Source: Acidovorax sp. RAC01 (GTDB lineage Bacteria; Pseudomonadota; Gammaproteobacteria; Burkholderiales; Burkholderiaceae_C). From it: 64,000 nucleotides of DNA. Positions 38,328 to 47,319 of this stretch are shown piece by piece. A program made the translations under genes and the position numbers. The stretch is taken from contig NZ_CP016447.1 in the NCBI RefSeq assembly GCF_001714725.1, positions 3,529,501-3,593,500 of the forward strand, written 5' to 3'. Numbering within the stretch: position 1 is the first letter of the stretch; each line of letters opens with the position of its first letter. Under the pieces are notes generated by a model. That model had not been told where the DNA came from. It searched no databases and saw nothing but the letters and a program-made list of their open reading frames with translations.

Positions 38328-38355
38328 AGGCCCGAGCCACTCGGGCCTTTTTTTT
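38328..38355 (+). terminator. Attenuating terminator after the binding-protein gene
   Basis: AGGCCCGAG / CTCGGGCCT stem with an eight-T tail, 21 bases after the stop and 22 bases before the livH-type gene. Partial read-through would set the ratio of binding protein to transporter. Confidence 0.85.
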
Positions 38356-38377
38356 CCCCCTGAAATGAAAAATTCCG

Positions 38378-39331
38378 ATGAATCTTGAGTTTTTCGTGAT
38401 CTCCTTGCTGAACGGCGTGAGCTACGGGCTCCTGCTGTTCATGCTGAGTTCGGGCCTCACGCTGATCTTCAGCATGATGGGCGTGCTCAACTTTGCCCAC
38501 ACCAGCTTCTACATGCTGGGTGCCTATTTCGCCTTCACCATCTCGGGTGTGGTCGGCTTCTGGCCCGCGCTGGTGCTGGCCCCGCTGGCCGTGTTCGTGC
38601 TGGGTGCAGCCTTCGAGCGCTACTGCCTGCGCCGGGTCCACAAGTTCGGCCACGTGCCCGAGCTGCTGGTCACCTTCGGCCTGTCTTACCTCATCCTGGA
38701 GGTGGTGCAGCTGGTCTGGGGCCGCTCCACCGTGCCCTATGGCCTGCCCGAGCAGCTGCAGGGCCCGCTGTTCACCCTGTACGGCACCCAGTTCCCCAAG
38801 TCGCGCTCGTTCGTGATGCTGGTGGCGCTGCTGATGCTGGTGTCGGTCTGGCTCCTGCTCACGCGCACCCGCATCGGCCTGGTGATCCAGGCGGCGCTCA
38901 AGTACCCCGAGATGGTCGAGGCGCTGGGCCACAACGTACCCCGCGTGTTCATGATGGTGTTTGGCGGCGGCGCTGCGCTGGCCGGCCTGGCCGGTGTGAT
39001 CGGCGGCAACACCTACGTCACCGAGCCCGCCATGGCGGCGTCGGTGGGCTCCATCATCTTCGTGGTGGTGGTGGTGGGAGGCATGGGTTCGCTGGCGGGT
39101 GCCTTTCTGGCATCGCTGCTCATCGGGCTGGTGCAGACCTTTGCCGTGGCGCTGGACTACTCGCTGATCCACGTCTTCAAGGCCGTGGGCGTGGCAGTCA
39201 CAGACCAGACGTTTGGCTACCCGCTGCTCAAGCTCACGATCTCGCAGGTTGCCCCGATCCTGCCGTACCTGTTCCTCGTGCTGATCTTGATCTTCCGCCC
39301 CAAGGGCCTGCTGGGCACCCGGGAGGACTGA
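38378..39331 (+). CDS. livH: LIV-type ABC transporter permease (LivH type, cluster 2)
   Basis: A 317 aa permease with about eight membrane segments. FFVISLLNGVSYGLLLFMLS and GVLNFAHTSFYMLGAYFAFT are the LivH family N-terminal motifs; RTRIGLVIQAALKYPEMVEA is the ATPase-contact loop and VVVVGGMGSLAGAFLASLLI the late conserved helix. It starts behind the attenuator hairpin and is followed after 4 bases by the LivM-type permease. Confidence 0.92.
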   Translation: MNLEFFVISLLNGVSYGLLLFMLSSGLTLIFSMMGVLNFAHTSFYMLGAYFAFTISGVVGFWPALVLAPLAVFVLGAAFERYCLRRVHKFGHVPELLVTFGLSYLILEVVQLVWGRSTVPYGLPEQLQGPLFTLYGTQFPKSRSFVMLVALLMLVSVWLLLTRTRIGLVIQAALKYPEMVEALGHNVPRVFMMVFGGGAALAGLAGVIGGNTYVTEPAMAASVGSIIFVVVVVGGMGSLAGAFLASLLIGLVQTFAVALDYSLIHVFKAVGVAVTDQTFGYPLLKLTISQVAPILPYLFLVLILIFRPKGLLGTRED

Positions 39332-39335
39332 TGCC

Positions 39336-40667
39336 ATGAATTCCAATTCGACAACACCATCCGCGGGCGCCAGCGCGGGCTCGCACTACCGGTTCAAGCC
39401 CTTCAACGTGGGGCGCTTCGTGATCTGGACGCTGTTCGCCGTGATGCTGATCGTGGCGCCGATGCTGTTTCGCAGCAGCCTGGCGCTCACGATGCTCTCG
39501 CAGATCGGCTACCTGATCATCATCTGCCTGTCTTACAACATCCTGCTGGGGCAGGGCGGCATGCTGAGCTTCGGCCACGCCGTGTACACCGGCCTGGGCT
39601 CATTCATCGCCATCCACGCGATGAACATGGCCACCAAGGGCTCGGTCACGATTCCGCTGGTGCTGATCCCCATCATCGGCGGGCTGGCGGGGGCGTTCTT
39701 TGCCATCGTGCTGGGCTTTGTCACTACCAAGAAGTCGGGCACCACGTTTGCCATGATCACACTGGGTATTGGCGAGCTGGTGGCATCGATGGCGCTGATG
39801 TTCCCCGAGTTCTTCGGCGGAGAAGGCGGCATCACCACGGACCGGGTGTATGGCAAGCCGTTCTTCGGCATCACCTTCGGGCCGGCCATCCAGGTGTACT
39901 ACCTGATTGCTGCGTACTGCTTTGTCTGCACGGCCGCCATGTTTGCCTTCACGGGCACACCCCTGGGCCGCATTCTCAATGCGGTGCGCGACAACCCCGA
40001 GCGCGTGGAGTTCATTGGCTACAACACGCAGCGCGTGCGTTACTTCGCCTTCATCATCGCGGGCTTCTTCGCGGGCATTGGCGGTGGCCTGGCTACCATC
40101 AACTTCGAGATCATCACGGGGGCAGACAGCCTGAACGTGATCCGCTCGGGTGGTTACCTGCTGTTCACGTTCCTGGGTGGGGCCACGTTCTTCTTCGGGC
40201 CCATCATCGGCGCGGTGCTGCTGGTGCTGGCCTCGGTGCTGCTGTCCGAGCTGTCCAAGGCCTGGCTGCTGTACCTGGGCCTGGTGTTCCTGTTCATGGT
40301 GATGTACGCACCCGGCGGCATTGCCAGCCTGATCATGATGAACCTGCGGGTGGCCAAGTACGGCAAGCTGCGCCAGTTGTGGGTGTCTTACCTGGCGCTG
40401 GCCGGCACTGCGCTGGTGGGCGTGATGGGCGCCGCCTGCATGATCGAGATGACCTACCACCTGCAGCTCAACGCGGCACTCGGCTCCAAGCTGAGCTTCC
40501 TGGGCGCTACGCTGGATGCCAAGAGCTTCACCAGCTGGTTCGGCTCCATCTTCGTCATGGTGACGGGCTTCGGGCTTTTCGAGATGTGCCGCCGGCAGTT
40601 CGTGCGCCAGTGGAGCACCATCCAGGAACAAATCGAACATGAGATCAAGCGTGGGGAGGCGCTGTAA
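39336..40667 (+). CDS. livM: LIV-type ABC transporter permease (LivM type, cluster 2), long form
   Basis: A 443 aa permease, clearly longer than the usual 320-350 aa. The core has ILLGQGGMLSFGHAVYTGLG, TKKSGTTFAMITLGIGELVA and GGATFFFGPIIGAVLLVLAS. An extra C-terminal part after about residue 345 carries a further membrane segment (VSYLALAGTALVGVMGAACM) and a hydrophobic FVMVTGFGLFEMCRR stretch ending in a charged tail. Such long LivM forms occur in Burkholderiales. It follows the LivH-type gene by 4 bases and precedes the LivG-type gene by 2. Confidence 0.9.
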   Translation: MNSNSTTPSAGASAGSHYRFKPFNVGRFVIWTLFAVMLIVAPMLFRSSLALTMLSQIGYLIIICLSYNILLGQGGMLSFGHAVYTGLGSFIAIHAMNMATKGSVTIPLVLIPIIGGLAGAFFAIVLGFVTTKKSGTTFAMITLGIGELVASMALMFPEFFGGEGGITTDRVYGKPFFGITFGPAIQVYYLIAAYCFVCTAAMFAFTGTPLGRILNAVRDNPERVEFIGYNTQRVRYFAFIIAGFFAGIGGGLATINFEIITGADSLNVIRSGGYLLFTFLGGATFFFGPIIGAVLLVLASVLLSELSKAWLLYLGLVFLFMVMYAPGGIASLIMMNLRVAKYGKLRQLWVSYLALAGTALVGVMGAACMIEMTYHLQLNAALGSKLSFLGATLDAKSFTSWFGSIFVMVTGFGLFEMCRRQFVRQWSTIQEQIEHEIKRGEAL

Positions 40668-40669
40668 AA

Positions 40670-41464
40670 ATGGCGGCTGACAACGCAACCAACAACACCT
40701 ACGCACTTGAGCTGCGTGACCTGCGCAAGAGCTTTGGCAAGACGGAGATCATCCGCGGCGCCAACCTGTGCGTGTCACCCGGCGAGCGCGTGGCCATCAT
40801 CGGCCCCAACGGCGCGGGCAAGTCCACGCTGTTCAACCTCATCAGCGGCCGTTTTGCGCCCACCAGCGGGGACGTGATCCTCAACGGCCAGCGCATCAAC
40901 GGCATGGCGCCGTACGAGATCAACCGCCAGGGCCTGTCGCGCAGCTTCCAGATCACCAACATCTTTCCCAAGCTGTCGGTGTTTGAAAACCTGCGCTGCG
41001 GCGTGCTGTGGAGCATGGGCTACAAGTACACGTTCCTTCGTTTCCTGTCGAATCTGCACGACGCCAACCGGCGCGCCACCGAGCTGATGGAGATGATCAA
41101 GCTCGACAAGAAGCGCGACACGCTGGCCATGAACCTTACCTACGCCGAGCAGCGCGCGCTGGAGATCGGTATCACCATCGCCGGTGGCGCGAATGTGATC
41201 CTGCTCGACGAGCCCACCGCCGGCATGAGCAAGAGCGAAACCACGCGTTTCATCGGCCTCATCAAGGAAGTGACCGAAGGCCGCACCCTGCTCACGGTGG
41301 AGCACGACATGGGTGTGGTGTTCGGCCTGGCCGACAAGATCGCGGTGGTGGTGTATGGCGAGGTCATCGCCTTTGATACGCCCGAGAAGGTGCGCGCCAA
41401 TCCGCGCGTGCAGGAGGCCTACCTCGGATCGGCGGTGGCCGATCAGCAGGCGGGAGGACACTGA
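40670..41464 (+). CDS. livG: LIV-type ABC transporter ATP-binding protein (LivG type, cluster 2)
   Basis: A 264 aa ATPase. Walker A is GPNGAGKST, the Q loop lies in SRSFQITNIFPKLSVFEN, the signature region LTYAEQRALEIGITIA, Walker B NVILLDEPTAGMSK and the switch His TVEHDMGVV. All catalytic residues are intact, in contrast to its partner in the next gene. It starts 2 bases after the LivM-type gene and ends 2 bases before the LivF-type gene, so the transporter genes are tightly coupled. Confidence 0.93.
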   Translation: MAADNATNNTYALELRDLRKSFGKTEIIRGANLCVSPGERVAIIGPNGAGKSTLFNLISGRFAPTSGDVILNGQRINGMAPYEINRQGLSRSFQITNIFPKLSVFENLRCGVLWSMGYKYTFLRFLSNLHDANRRATELMEMIKLDKKRDTLAMNLTYAEQRALEIGITIAGGANVILLDEPTAGMSKSETTRFIGLIKEVTEGRTLLTVEHDMGVVFGLADKIAVVVYGEVIAFDTPEKVRANPRVQEAYLGSAVADQQAGGH

Positions 41465-41466
41465 AC

Positions 41467-42162
41467 ATGTTGAAGATCGAAAACCTGCACGCCTACTACG
41501 GCAAAAGTCACGTGCTGCACGGCGTAAGTTTTGAGGTGCAGCCTGGTGAAATCGTCGCCCTGCTGGGGCGCAACGGGTCGGGCCGCTCCACCACCGCCAA
41601 GGCCATCATGGGCCTGGTGGACTGGGAGGGCACCGTCAGCTGGAAGGGCCAGGCGCTCAACGGCAAGAAGGCCTATGAAATCGCTCATCTGGGGCTGGGC
41701 TATGTGCCGGAGAGCCGGGACGTTTTCCCCAACCTGACCGTGCACCAGAACCTGCTGCTGGGCCAGAAGGGCGCGGGCAAGAAGAGCCGCTGGTCGTTTG
41801 ACGACATGTACGAAATGTTCCCGCGGCTCAAGGAACGCCAGCACACCGAGGCGGGCGTGATGTCGGGCGGGGAGCAGCAGATGCTGACCCTGTGCCGCAC
41901 GCTGATGGGCGACCCGGACCTGATCATCATTGACGAGCCCACCGAGGGGCTGGCGCCCAAGATTGTGGAGCTGGTGGGCCAGTACCTGCAGACGCTGAAG
42001 GCGCGTGGCGTGTCGGTGTTGCTGATCGAGCAGAAGCTGACCATTGCGATGAAGATCTCCGACCGCGCCCTCGTGATGGGGCATGGCGCCATCGTGTTCC
42101 AGGGCACGCCAGACAGCCTGCGGGCTGACAACTACATCCGCAAGGAGTGGCTGGAGGTGTAG
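41467..42162 (+). CDS. livF: LIV-type ABC transporter ATP-binding protein (LivF type) with Walker A Lys to Arg
   Basis: A 231 aa ATPase. The Walker A motif reads GRNGSGRST, with Arg at residue 40 where the family has the ATP-binding Lys (codon CGC, 41584-41586). The rest is normal: VPESRDVFPNLTVHQNLLLG, signature MSGGEQQMLT, Walker B LIIIDEPTEGLAP and LLIEQKLTIAM. Because LivG of the pair is intact, the transporter may have one degenerate ATP site. It is the last gene of cluster 2 and is followed by a palindromic repeat. Confidence 0.92.
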   Translation: MLKIENLHAYYGKSHVLHGVSFEVQPGEIVALLGRNGSGRSTTAKAIMGLVDWEGTVSWKGQALNGKKAYEIAHLGLGYVPESRDVFPNLTVHQNLLLGQKGAGKKSRWSFDDMYEMFPRLKERQHTEAGVMSGGEQQMLTLCRTLMGDPDLIIIDEPTEGLAPKIVELVGQYLQTLKARGVSVLLIEQKLTIAMKISDRALVMGHGAIVFQGTPDSLRADNYIRKEWLEV

Positions 42163-42170
42163 AAGGGCGA

Positions 42171-42270
42171 TCCCCCTGAGGCGCTTCGCGCCTTCCCCCT
42201 TCTCTCGAATCGCTGCGCGATTCGGGAAGGGGAACACCCCCAGCGCGGCGGGGCGGCCCTTGCGCGGGGG
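42171..42270 (+). repeat. CCCCCT-type palindromic repeat, copy 2
   Basis: TCCCCCTGAGGCGCTTCGCG, then CTTCCCCCTTCTCTCG, GGGAAGGGGAACACCCCC and GGCGGGGCGGCCCTTGC. It begins 8 bases after the livF stop. Contains nested stems GGCGC/GCGCC and CTTCCCC/GGGGAAG-like arms. Confidence 0.8.
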
Positions 42271-42304
42271 TACTGGCCTGGGCTGCAGCTGTTTCGAGGC
42301 GTAC

Positions 42305-42321
42305 GTGCCTAGCGTAGGCAC
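42305..42321 (+). other. Perfect stem-loop GTGCCTA-GCG-TAGGCAC
   Basis: Seven-base perfect stem with a three-base loop, lengthened outward by partial pairing of GGGCT and AGCCC. No T tail, so not a standard terminator. Function unknown. Confidence 0.5.
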
Positions 42322-42400
42322 TAAGCCCGACCGCCGGATTGGTTTGGGCTGGGTTATGAATTTGGCCCCTGAGCGTGCTTGCCAACCGCGCACCGCAGTA

Positions 42401-42456
42401 GGTTTGCCAAACCCCCTTGTCCCGCCCGGGACAAATTGAAACGCCAAACGGGTTTG
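42401..42456. promoter_or_regulatory. Two fatty-acid-regulator-like palindromes before the FadB-like gene
   Basis: GGTTTGCCAAACC (42401-42413) is a perfect palindrome around one base; CAAACGGGTTTG (42445-42456) fits the CAAAC-N2-GTTTG form reported for PsrA-type TetR regulators of beta-oxidation. Both precede the possible -10 element. The regulator is not encoded in the window, so the assignment is inference. Confidence 0.45.
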
Positions 42457-42515
42457 AAGTCTCTACAATAAAAACGCACGACCGTTCTTTTTCCACTTTC
42501 CAAGGAAACAACAGC

Positions 42516-44615
42516 ATGACCGCTGAATACAAAGTCCACGGCTCCGTTGCCGTGATCACCATGGCAAACCCTCCCGTCAACGGACTCGGTCTGGCCACGC
42601 GCCAGGGCATCGTCGAAGGCCTGGGCCGTGCCAATGCCGATGCAGCGGTCACGTCCATCGTGATCACCGGTGCCGGTGGTGCGTTCTCTGGCGGCGCCGA
42701 CATCAAGGAGTTCGGCACCGACAAGTCGCTGCAAGAACCCAATCTGCTGTCGGTGATCACTGCCATTGAGAACTCGGCCAAGCCGGTGGTGGCTGCCATG
42801 CACAGCGTCGCCATGGGCGGCGGGCTGGAGCTGGCCCTGGGTTGCCACTACCGCATTGCAGCGCCTGGCTGCTCGATTGCACTGCCTGAAGTCAAGCTGG
42901 GCCTGATCCCTGGCGCAGGCGGTACGCAGCGCCTGCCCCGCGTGATTGGTGTGGAAGCCGCGCTCAACCTCATCGTGAGCGGCGAGCCCGTGAAGAGCGA
43001 AATGATTGGCGCCGTGCCCGGCCAGAAGCTGTTTGACAAGATGGCCGCGTCGGTCGAGTCGCTGGCGGCCGAAGCCTTGGCCTTTGCCCAGAGCGTGGCC
43101 GATGCCCGTCCGCTGCCCCTGGTGCGCAACTTCCCGTGCAAGCACCCCGAAGGCGATGCGTACTTCCAGTTCGCGCGCAACATGGTCAAGGGCATGGCCA
43201 AGAACTTCCCTGCGCCCGCCAAGTGCGTGGACGCTGTGGAAGCCGCCACCAAGAAGAAGTTTGCCGACGGCATGGCCGTGGAGCGCGAGATCTTCATCAA
43301 CCTGATGTGGACGGCCGAGTCCCGCGCCCTGCGCCACCTGTTCATGGCCGAGCGTGCGGCGAGCAAGATCCCTGATGTGGCCTCCGATACCCCCAAGCGC
43401 GACATCAAGCTGGTCGGCGTGATCGGTGCCGGCACCATGGGCGGCGGCATTTCCATGAACTTCCTGAACGCGGGCATCCCCGTCAAGATTCTGGAAATGA
43501 AGCAGGAAGCCCTGGACCGTGGCGTGGCCACGATCCAAAAGAACTACGAAGCCCAGGTCAAGAAGGGCAAGCTCAAGCAGGACAAGTACGAGCAGCGCAT
43601 GGCCCTGCTGAGCACCACGCTGAGCTACGATGATCTCAAGGACTGCGACCTCATCATCGAAGCCGTGTTCGAAGAGATGGGCGTCAAGGAAGCCGTGTTC
43701 AAGCAGCTCGACGCTGTGGCCAAGCCCGGCGCCATCCTGGCCTCCAACACCTCCACGCTTGACGTGGACAAGATCGCGGCGTTTACCAAGCGTCCGCAGG
43801 ACGTGGTGGGCATGCACTTCTTCAGCCCTGCCAACGTGATGAAGCTGCTGGAAGTGGTGCGTGGCAAGGAGACCGCCAAGGACGTGCTGGCCACCGTGAT
43901 GGCCATCGGCAAGAAGATCAAGAAGACCTCGGTGGTCTCGGGCGTGTGCGATGGTTTCATCGGCAACCGCATGATCGAGCAGTACAGCCGCCAGGCAGGT
44001 TTTCTGCTGGACGAAGGCTGCACGCCCCAGCAGGTGGACAAGGCCATCGAGAAGTTTGGCTTTGCCATGGGCCCGTTCCGCATGGGCGACCTGGCCGGCA
44101 ACGACATCGGCTGGGCCATCCGCAAGCGCCGCGCTGTGGAGCGTGCCGACATGAAGTACAGCCGCACGGCCGACAAGTTGTGTGAACTGGGCCGCTTCGG
44201 CCAGAAGACCGGCGCAGGCTGGTACGACTACCAGGCTGGCAAGCGCGACGCGATCCCGAGCGACCTGGTCAACAAGATGATCGAAGACCACCGCAAGGAG
44301 CTGGGCATCACGCCGCGCAAGATTTCGGACGAAGAAATCGTGCAGCGCCTGGTGTTCGCACTGGTCAACGAAGGCGCGCACATCCTGGAAGACGGCATTG
44401 CCAGCAAGTCTGGCGACATCGACATGGTGTACCTGACCGGCTACGGCTTCCCCATCCACCGTGGCGGCCCCATGCACTACGCCAGCGAAGTGGGGCTGTT
44501 CAATGTGGTGCAGGCCATGAACCGTTTTGCCAAGAACCCGCTGGATGACGCAGCGTTCTGGAAGCCCGCTCCGCTGCTGGCCAAGCTGGCCGCCGAAGGC
44601 AAGGCCTTCCAGTAA
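42516..44615 (+). CDS. Multifunctional enoyl-CoA hydratase / 3-hydroxyacyl-CoA dehydrogenase (FadB/FadJ-like)
   Basis: A 699 aa enzyme for the second and third steps of beta-oxidation. The hydratase domain (1-190) has the oxyanion motif [16 protein letters not shown] and [16 protein letters not shown]; acidic catalytic residues lie in [20 protein letters not shown]. The dehydrogenase domain (about 300-480) has the NAD motif [28 protein letters not shown] and [19 protein letters not shown] with the catalytic His. A C-terminal dehydrogenase part follows. CAAGGA precedes the start at 42516. The thiolase gene follows after 41 bases, giving a complete beta-oxidation spiral except the acyl-CoA dehydrogenase. 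Confidence 0.93.
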   Translation: MTAEYKVHGSVAVITMANPPVNGLGLATRQGIVEGLGRANADAAVTSIVITGAGGAFSGGADIKEFGTDKSLQEPNLLSVITAIENSAKPVVAAMHSVAMGGGLELALGCHYRIAAPGCSIALPEVKLGLIPGAGGTQRLPRVIGVEAALNLIVSGEPVKSEMIGAVPGQKLFDKMAASVESLAAEALAFAQSVADARPLPLVRNFPCKHPEGDAYFQFARNMVKGMAKNFPAPAKCVDAVEAATKKKFADGMAVEREIFINLMWTAESRALRHLFMAERAASKIPDVASDTPKRDIKLVGVIGAGTMGGGISMNFLNAGIPVKILEMKQEALDRGVATIQKNYEAQVKKGKLKQDKYEQRMALLSTTLSYDDLKDCDLIIEAVFEEMGVKEAVFKQLDAVAKPGAILASNTSTLDVDKIAAFTKRPQDVVGMHFFSPANVMKLLEVVRGKETAKDVLATVMAIGKKIKKTSVVSGVCDGFIGNRMIEQYSRQAGFLLDEGCTPQQVDKAIEKFGFAMGPFRMGDLAGNDIGWAIRKRRAVERADMKYSRTADKLCELGRFGQKTGAGWYDYQAGKRDAIPSDLVNKMIEDHRKELGITPRKISDEEIVQRLVFALVNEGAHILEDGIASKSGDIDMVYLTGYGFPIHRGGPMHYASEVGLFNVVQAMNRFAKNPLDDAAFWKPAPLLAKLAAEGKAFQ

Positions 44616-44656
44616 GCAGCCCGCGCGCACCCCCCTACAGAATCAAAGGAATTCAC

Positions 44657-45832
44657 ATGACCTCCGCAGTGATTGTTTCCACCGCCCGCACCCCGCTCGC
44701 CAAGAGCTGGAAGGGTTCTTTCAACATGACGCATGGCGCCACCCTGGGCGGCCATGCCGTGCAGCATGCCGTGCAGCGCGCTGGTATCGATGGCGCTGAC
44801 GTGGACGACGTCATCATGGGTTGCGCCACGCCCGAAGGCGCCACTGGCAGCAACATCGCGCGCCAGATCGCCCTGAAGGCAGGCCTGCCCATCACGGCTT
44901 CCGGCGTCACCGTCAACCGCTTTTGTTCGTCGGGCCTGCAGACCATTGCCATGGCCGCCCAGCGCATCATCGCTGGCGAAGCCGATGTGTTCGTCGCTGG
45001 CGGCGTTGAAAGCATCTCCTGCGTGCAGCAGGAGATGAACCTGCACATGATCCAGGACCTGGCCCTGGCCAAGCAAAAGCCCGAGATCTACTGGAGCATG
45101 CTGCAGACCGCCGAGCAAGTGGCCAAGCGCTACAACATCGGCCGCGAAGCCATGGACGAGTACGGTGCAGGCAGCCAGCAAAAGGCTTGCGCTGCGCAGG
45201 CGGCTGGCCTGTTCGACGCGGAAATCGCCCCCATCACCGTGACGGCCGGTGTGGCCGACAAAACGCTGGGCCTGATCACCAAGCAAGTGACGGTGAGCAA
45301 GGACGAAGGCACACGCGAAGGCACCACGGTCGAAGCCATCAGCGGCCTGCGGTCGGCACTGCCCGGTGGCCTGATTTCGGCCGGCAATGCCAGCCAGTTC
45401 TCTGACGGAGCCGGTGCCTGCGTGATCACCAGCGAAGAGTACGCCAGCAAGAAGGGCCTCAAGCCCCTGGGCCGTTTCCTCGGCTTTGCAGTGGCCGGTT
45501 GCGAGCCTGACGAAATGGGCATCGGCCCCGTGTTTGCCGTGCCCAAGGTGCTGAAAAAGCTGGGCCTGAAGGTCGAAGACATCGACCTGTGGGAGCTGAA
45601 CGAAGCCTTTGCCGTGCAGGTGCTGTACTGCCGCGACAAGCTGGGCATCCCGGCCGACCGCCTGAACGTGAACGGCGGCGCCATCGCCCTGGGCCACCCC
45701 TACGGTGTGTCGGGTCAGCGCCTCACAGGCCACGCCCTCATCGAAGGCAAACGCCGTGGCGCCAAGCGCGTGTGCGTGACGATGTGCATTGGCGGCGGCA
45801 TGGGCGCTGCAGGCATTTTTGAAGTGTTCTAA
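44657..45832 (+). CDS. Acetyl-CoA C-acyltransferase (thiolase, FadA-like)
   Basis: A 391 aa thiolase that cleaves 3-ketoacyl-CoA with CoA, the last step of beta-oxidation. Catalytic Cys90 is in [15 protein letters not shown], the active His in [16 protein letters not shown] and the second Cys in [18 protein letters not shown]. Length and motifs are those of the FadA/PcaF degradative class. Start 44657 has AAAGGA at good spacing. It ends the plus-strand run, followed by a strong terminator 28 bases downstream. Confidence 0.95.
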   Translation: MTSAVIVSTARTPLAKSWKGSFNMTHGATLGGHAVQHAVQRAGIDGADVDDVIMGCATPEGATGSNIARQIALKAGLPITASGVTVNRFCSSGLQTIAMAAQRIIAGEADVFVAGGVESISCVQQEMNLHMIQDLALAKQKPEIYWSMLQTAEQVAKRYNIGREAMDEYGAGSQQKACAAQAAGLFDAEIAPITVTAGVADKTLGLITKQVTVSKDEGTREGTTVEAISGLRSALPGGLISAGNASQFSDGAGACVITSEEYASKKGLKPLGRFLGFAVAGCEPDEMGIGPVFAVPKVLKKLGLKVEDIDLWELNEAFAVQVLYCRDKLGIPADRLNVNGGAIALGHPYGVSGQRLTGHALIEGKRRGAKRVCVTMCIGGGMGAAGIFEVF

Positions 45833-45860
45833 GGCGCTGAGGGCACGGACGTCCACAGAC

Positions 45861-45907
45861 ACAAAACGCCCCGCGCAGGCCAGACGGCTTGCGCGGGGTG
45901 TTTTGCT
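45861..45907 (+). terminator. Terminator after the thiolase gene
   Basis: ACAAAACGCCCCGCGCA and TGCGCGGGGTGTTTTG arms form a long stem ending in T residues; it may act on both strands. Confidence 0.85.
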
Positions 45908-45910
45908 TTC

Positions 45911-45948
45911 ATTTTGATAGCTGCTGGTGCTTTGTCAGCGGGCGCCAG
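45911..45948 (-). repeat. AGCTAT-type interspersed repeat after the thiolase gene
   Basis: On the minus strand CTGGCGCCCGCTGACAAAGC, ACCAGC and AGCTATCAAAAT follow the order of the copies at 54306 and 59725. Confidence 0.6.
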
Positions 45949-46049
45949 GGAGTCCCTGCACCCATCAGCGCGCCGCGTGCCTCTGCGGGCCCGGGCGGTC
46001 TGCCGTGCAAGCCAATGCTGGCAAGAGCTACAGCCATTGCTGTGTTTTG

Positions 46050-46072
46050 CGCCTTGCAGCCCATCCCGATCC
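46050..46072 (+). repeat. 23-bp segment shared with 20645-20667
   Basis: CGCCTTGCAGCC then CATCCCGATCC; 21 of 23 bases equal the other copy, same orientation, both intergenic. Confidence 0.6.
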
Positions 46073-46152
46073 GCAGCGCACCCTGACTGCTTGAGTCGTG
46101 CAGACACTTCATCGGGTGCTTTATCCCAACGATGCCATGTCGAGCCAGCGGA

Positions 46153-47319
46153 TCACCGCTGGAAAAGCTCCGCCACCTTGCGCCCCTGGGCAGACAGATA
46201 GGGCCACAGCTGCTTCCAGGTCAGTGGCACCTCGTCATTACAGGCCCGCATGGCGTGGAAGAAGCCGGTGCTGAACACCAGGCCTTGCATTGAGGGGTAG
46301 GGCGGCTTCACGCTCATATGGTCAAGCACCTCGCGGCAATCGTCGCCGTCTTCGTTGCGGGGATGCCGCTGTTTGATCAGCCGCATCAGTCCCGATGCAA
46401 TGGGCTGGCCCGATTTGCCGGTGTGGGCAATCAGGGACTTCTCGCCCCCTTGCAGCCAGGCCCAGGTGTCCACCGCGCGCCCTTGCTGCCACGACCAGGT
46501 GACGTACGACAGCGACGAGGAGCCATGGGCGCCGCCGCAGAAGATTTCGGGCAGGCTGTCTTGCAGCACCAGGTAGTCATCGGTCCAGAGCAGCGGCGTG
46601 AGCGTGCGGCCAAGGGGCTCGGATTCCGCGAAGCCCCGCGCCCCCCGCCCCGCGCTGCAGTCGTACGCCAGCACCGACTGGTCTCGCAGCCACTGAAGTG
46701 CAAACTGATTGAGCGCCTTGGCCTGGGGCAGGTCGGCAGGCACCTGGAGTGTGGTGGCCTCATCGCTGGACGCGGTCTGGTACGCACGGCTACCCAGGGT
46801 CGCCGGGGCGTGCTTCAGACGTATCGCAGCGAGGATGGGCTCGTAAAACGCTGGATCGCAGTCCCCTGCGCCCTGGGTTGAGCGCGCCGGCGTTGCCCTG
46901 TGCAGCGAAATGGGCAGCGCCTTGCCGTTGTTCGGCGCGGTCCAGGTGCCCGTGATCTGTGTGGCCGAGGTGGCCTGCAGCAACCACCGGCCGCTGACGC
47001 GGCCTTCTTCCTCGGCCCCGGGCACGGGTTCTTCCAATCTGAACTCGCCCGCTTTCCAGGCCTGGGCGATTGCCTGCGGGGTGTCGTTCTGGGGCTCCGC
47101 GCCCTGGGGCGGCACAAGGGGAATGTTGCGGCGGTGCCGAAGGTAGTAGTACTGCGCTTGGCGGTACTCTGTGAAACACACCACCACGGAGGCCTGGCCG
47201 ATGGTCCCTTTCCAGGCGCCGGTGGGGATGTCCTGGGCGTTGCAAGTTGCGGGCAGCCAAGCAGCGCCAAGGGCGAGGACCAGCGCCGCAAGGCCTTGGG
47301 GTCGCAGGAATCGGTTCAT
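46153..47319 (-). CDS. Secreted hypothetical protein, 388 aa (third gene of Kelch cluster)
   Basis: Not assigned to a family with confidence. Residues 1-28 are a signal peptide (MNRFLRPQGLAALVLALGAA..CNA). Residues 30-140 look like a small beta-rich domain (AWKGTIGQASVVVCFTEYRQ, ISGRW-type strands ending ITGTWTAPNN). The C-terminal half has IFCGGAHGSSSLSYVTWSW, similar in feel to the GGAH motif of DUF3298/RsiV-like domains. Six or more Cys suggest disulfides. The start overlaps the end of the upstream gene by 4 bases, so it is coupled to the FG-GAP-like gene. Probably periplasmic. Confidence 0.75.
   Translation of the reverse strand: MNRFLRPQGLAALVLALGAAWLPATCNAQDIPTGAWKGTIGQASVVVCFTEYRQAQYYYLRHRRNIPLVPPQGAEPQNDTPQAIAQAWKAGEFRLEEPVPGAEEEGRVSGRWLLQATSATQITGTWTAPNNGKALPISLHRATPARSTQGAGDCDPAFYEPILAAIRLKHAPATLGSRAYQTASSDEATTLQVPADLPQAKALNQFALQWLRDQSVLAYDCSAGRGARGFAESEPLGRTLTPLLWTDDYLVLQDSLPEIFCGGAHGSSSLSYVTWSWQQGRAVDTWAWLQGGEKSLIAHTGKSGQPIASGLMRLIKQRHPRNEDGDDCREVLDHMSVKPPYPSMQGLVFSTGFFHAMRACNDEVPLTWKQLWPYLSAQGRKVAELFQR

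Larger units (their letters stand above)
42163..42515. other. Intergenic region between the transporter and the beta-oxidation genes
   Basis: No supported gene. Contents in order: a CCCCCT-type repeat, a perfect hairpin (42305-42321), two TTTG/CAAA palindromes (42401-42413 and 42445-42456), TACAAT at 42463-42468 as a possible -10 element, and CAAGGA as the ribosome binding site of the FadB-like gene. Confidence 0.7.
45833..46152. other. Intergenic region between convergent gene runs
   Basis: No supported gene. It contains the thiolase terminator, one AGCTAT-type repeat copy and the 23-bp segment shared with 20645-20667. A 67-codon minus-strand frame (46112-45909) runs across the repeats and lacks any family resemblance. 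Confidence 0.6.

Noticed and set aside
42354..44630. Long open frame of 758 codons on the minus strand
   Set aside because: It is antisense to the clear FadB-like gene; the plus strand has all catalytic motifs. G+C-rich third positions keep antisense frames free of stops.
45909..46112. 67-codon minus-strand ORF
   Set aside because: It runs through an interspersed repeat and the shared 23-bp segment; coding character is better explained by repeat sequence.
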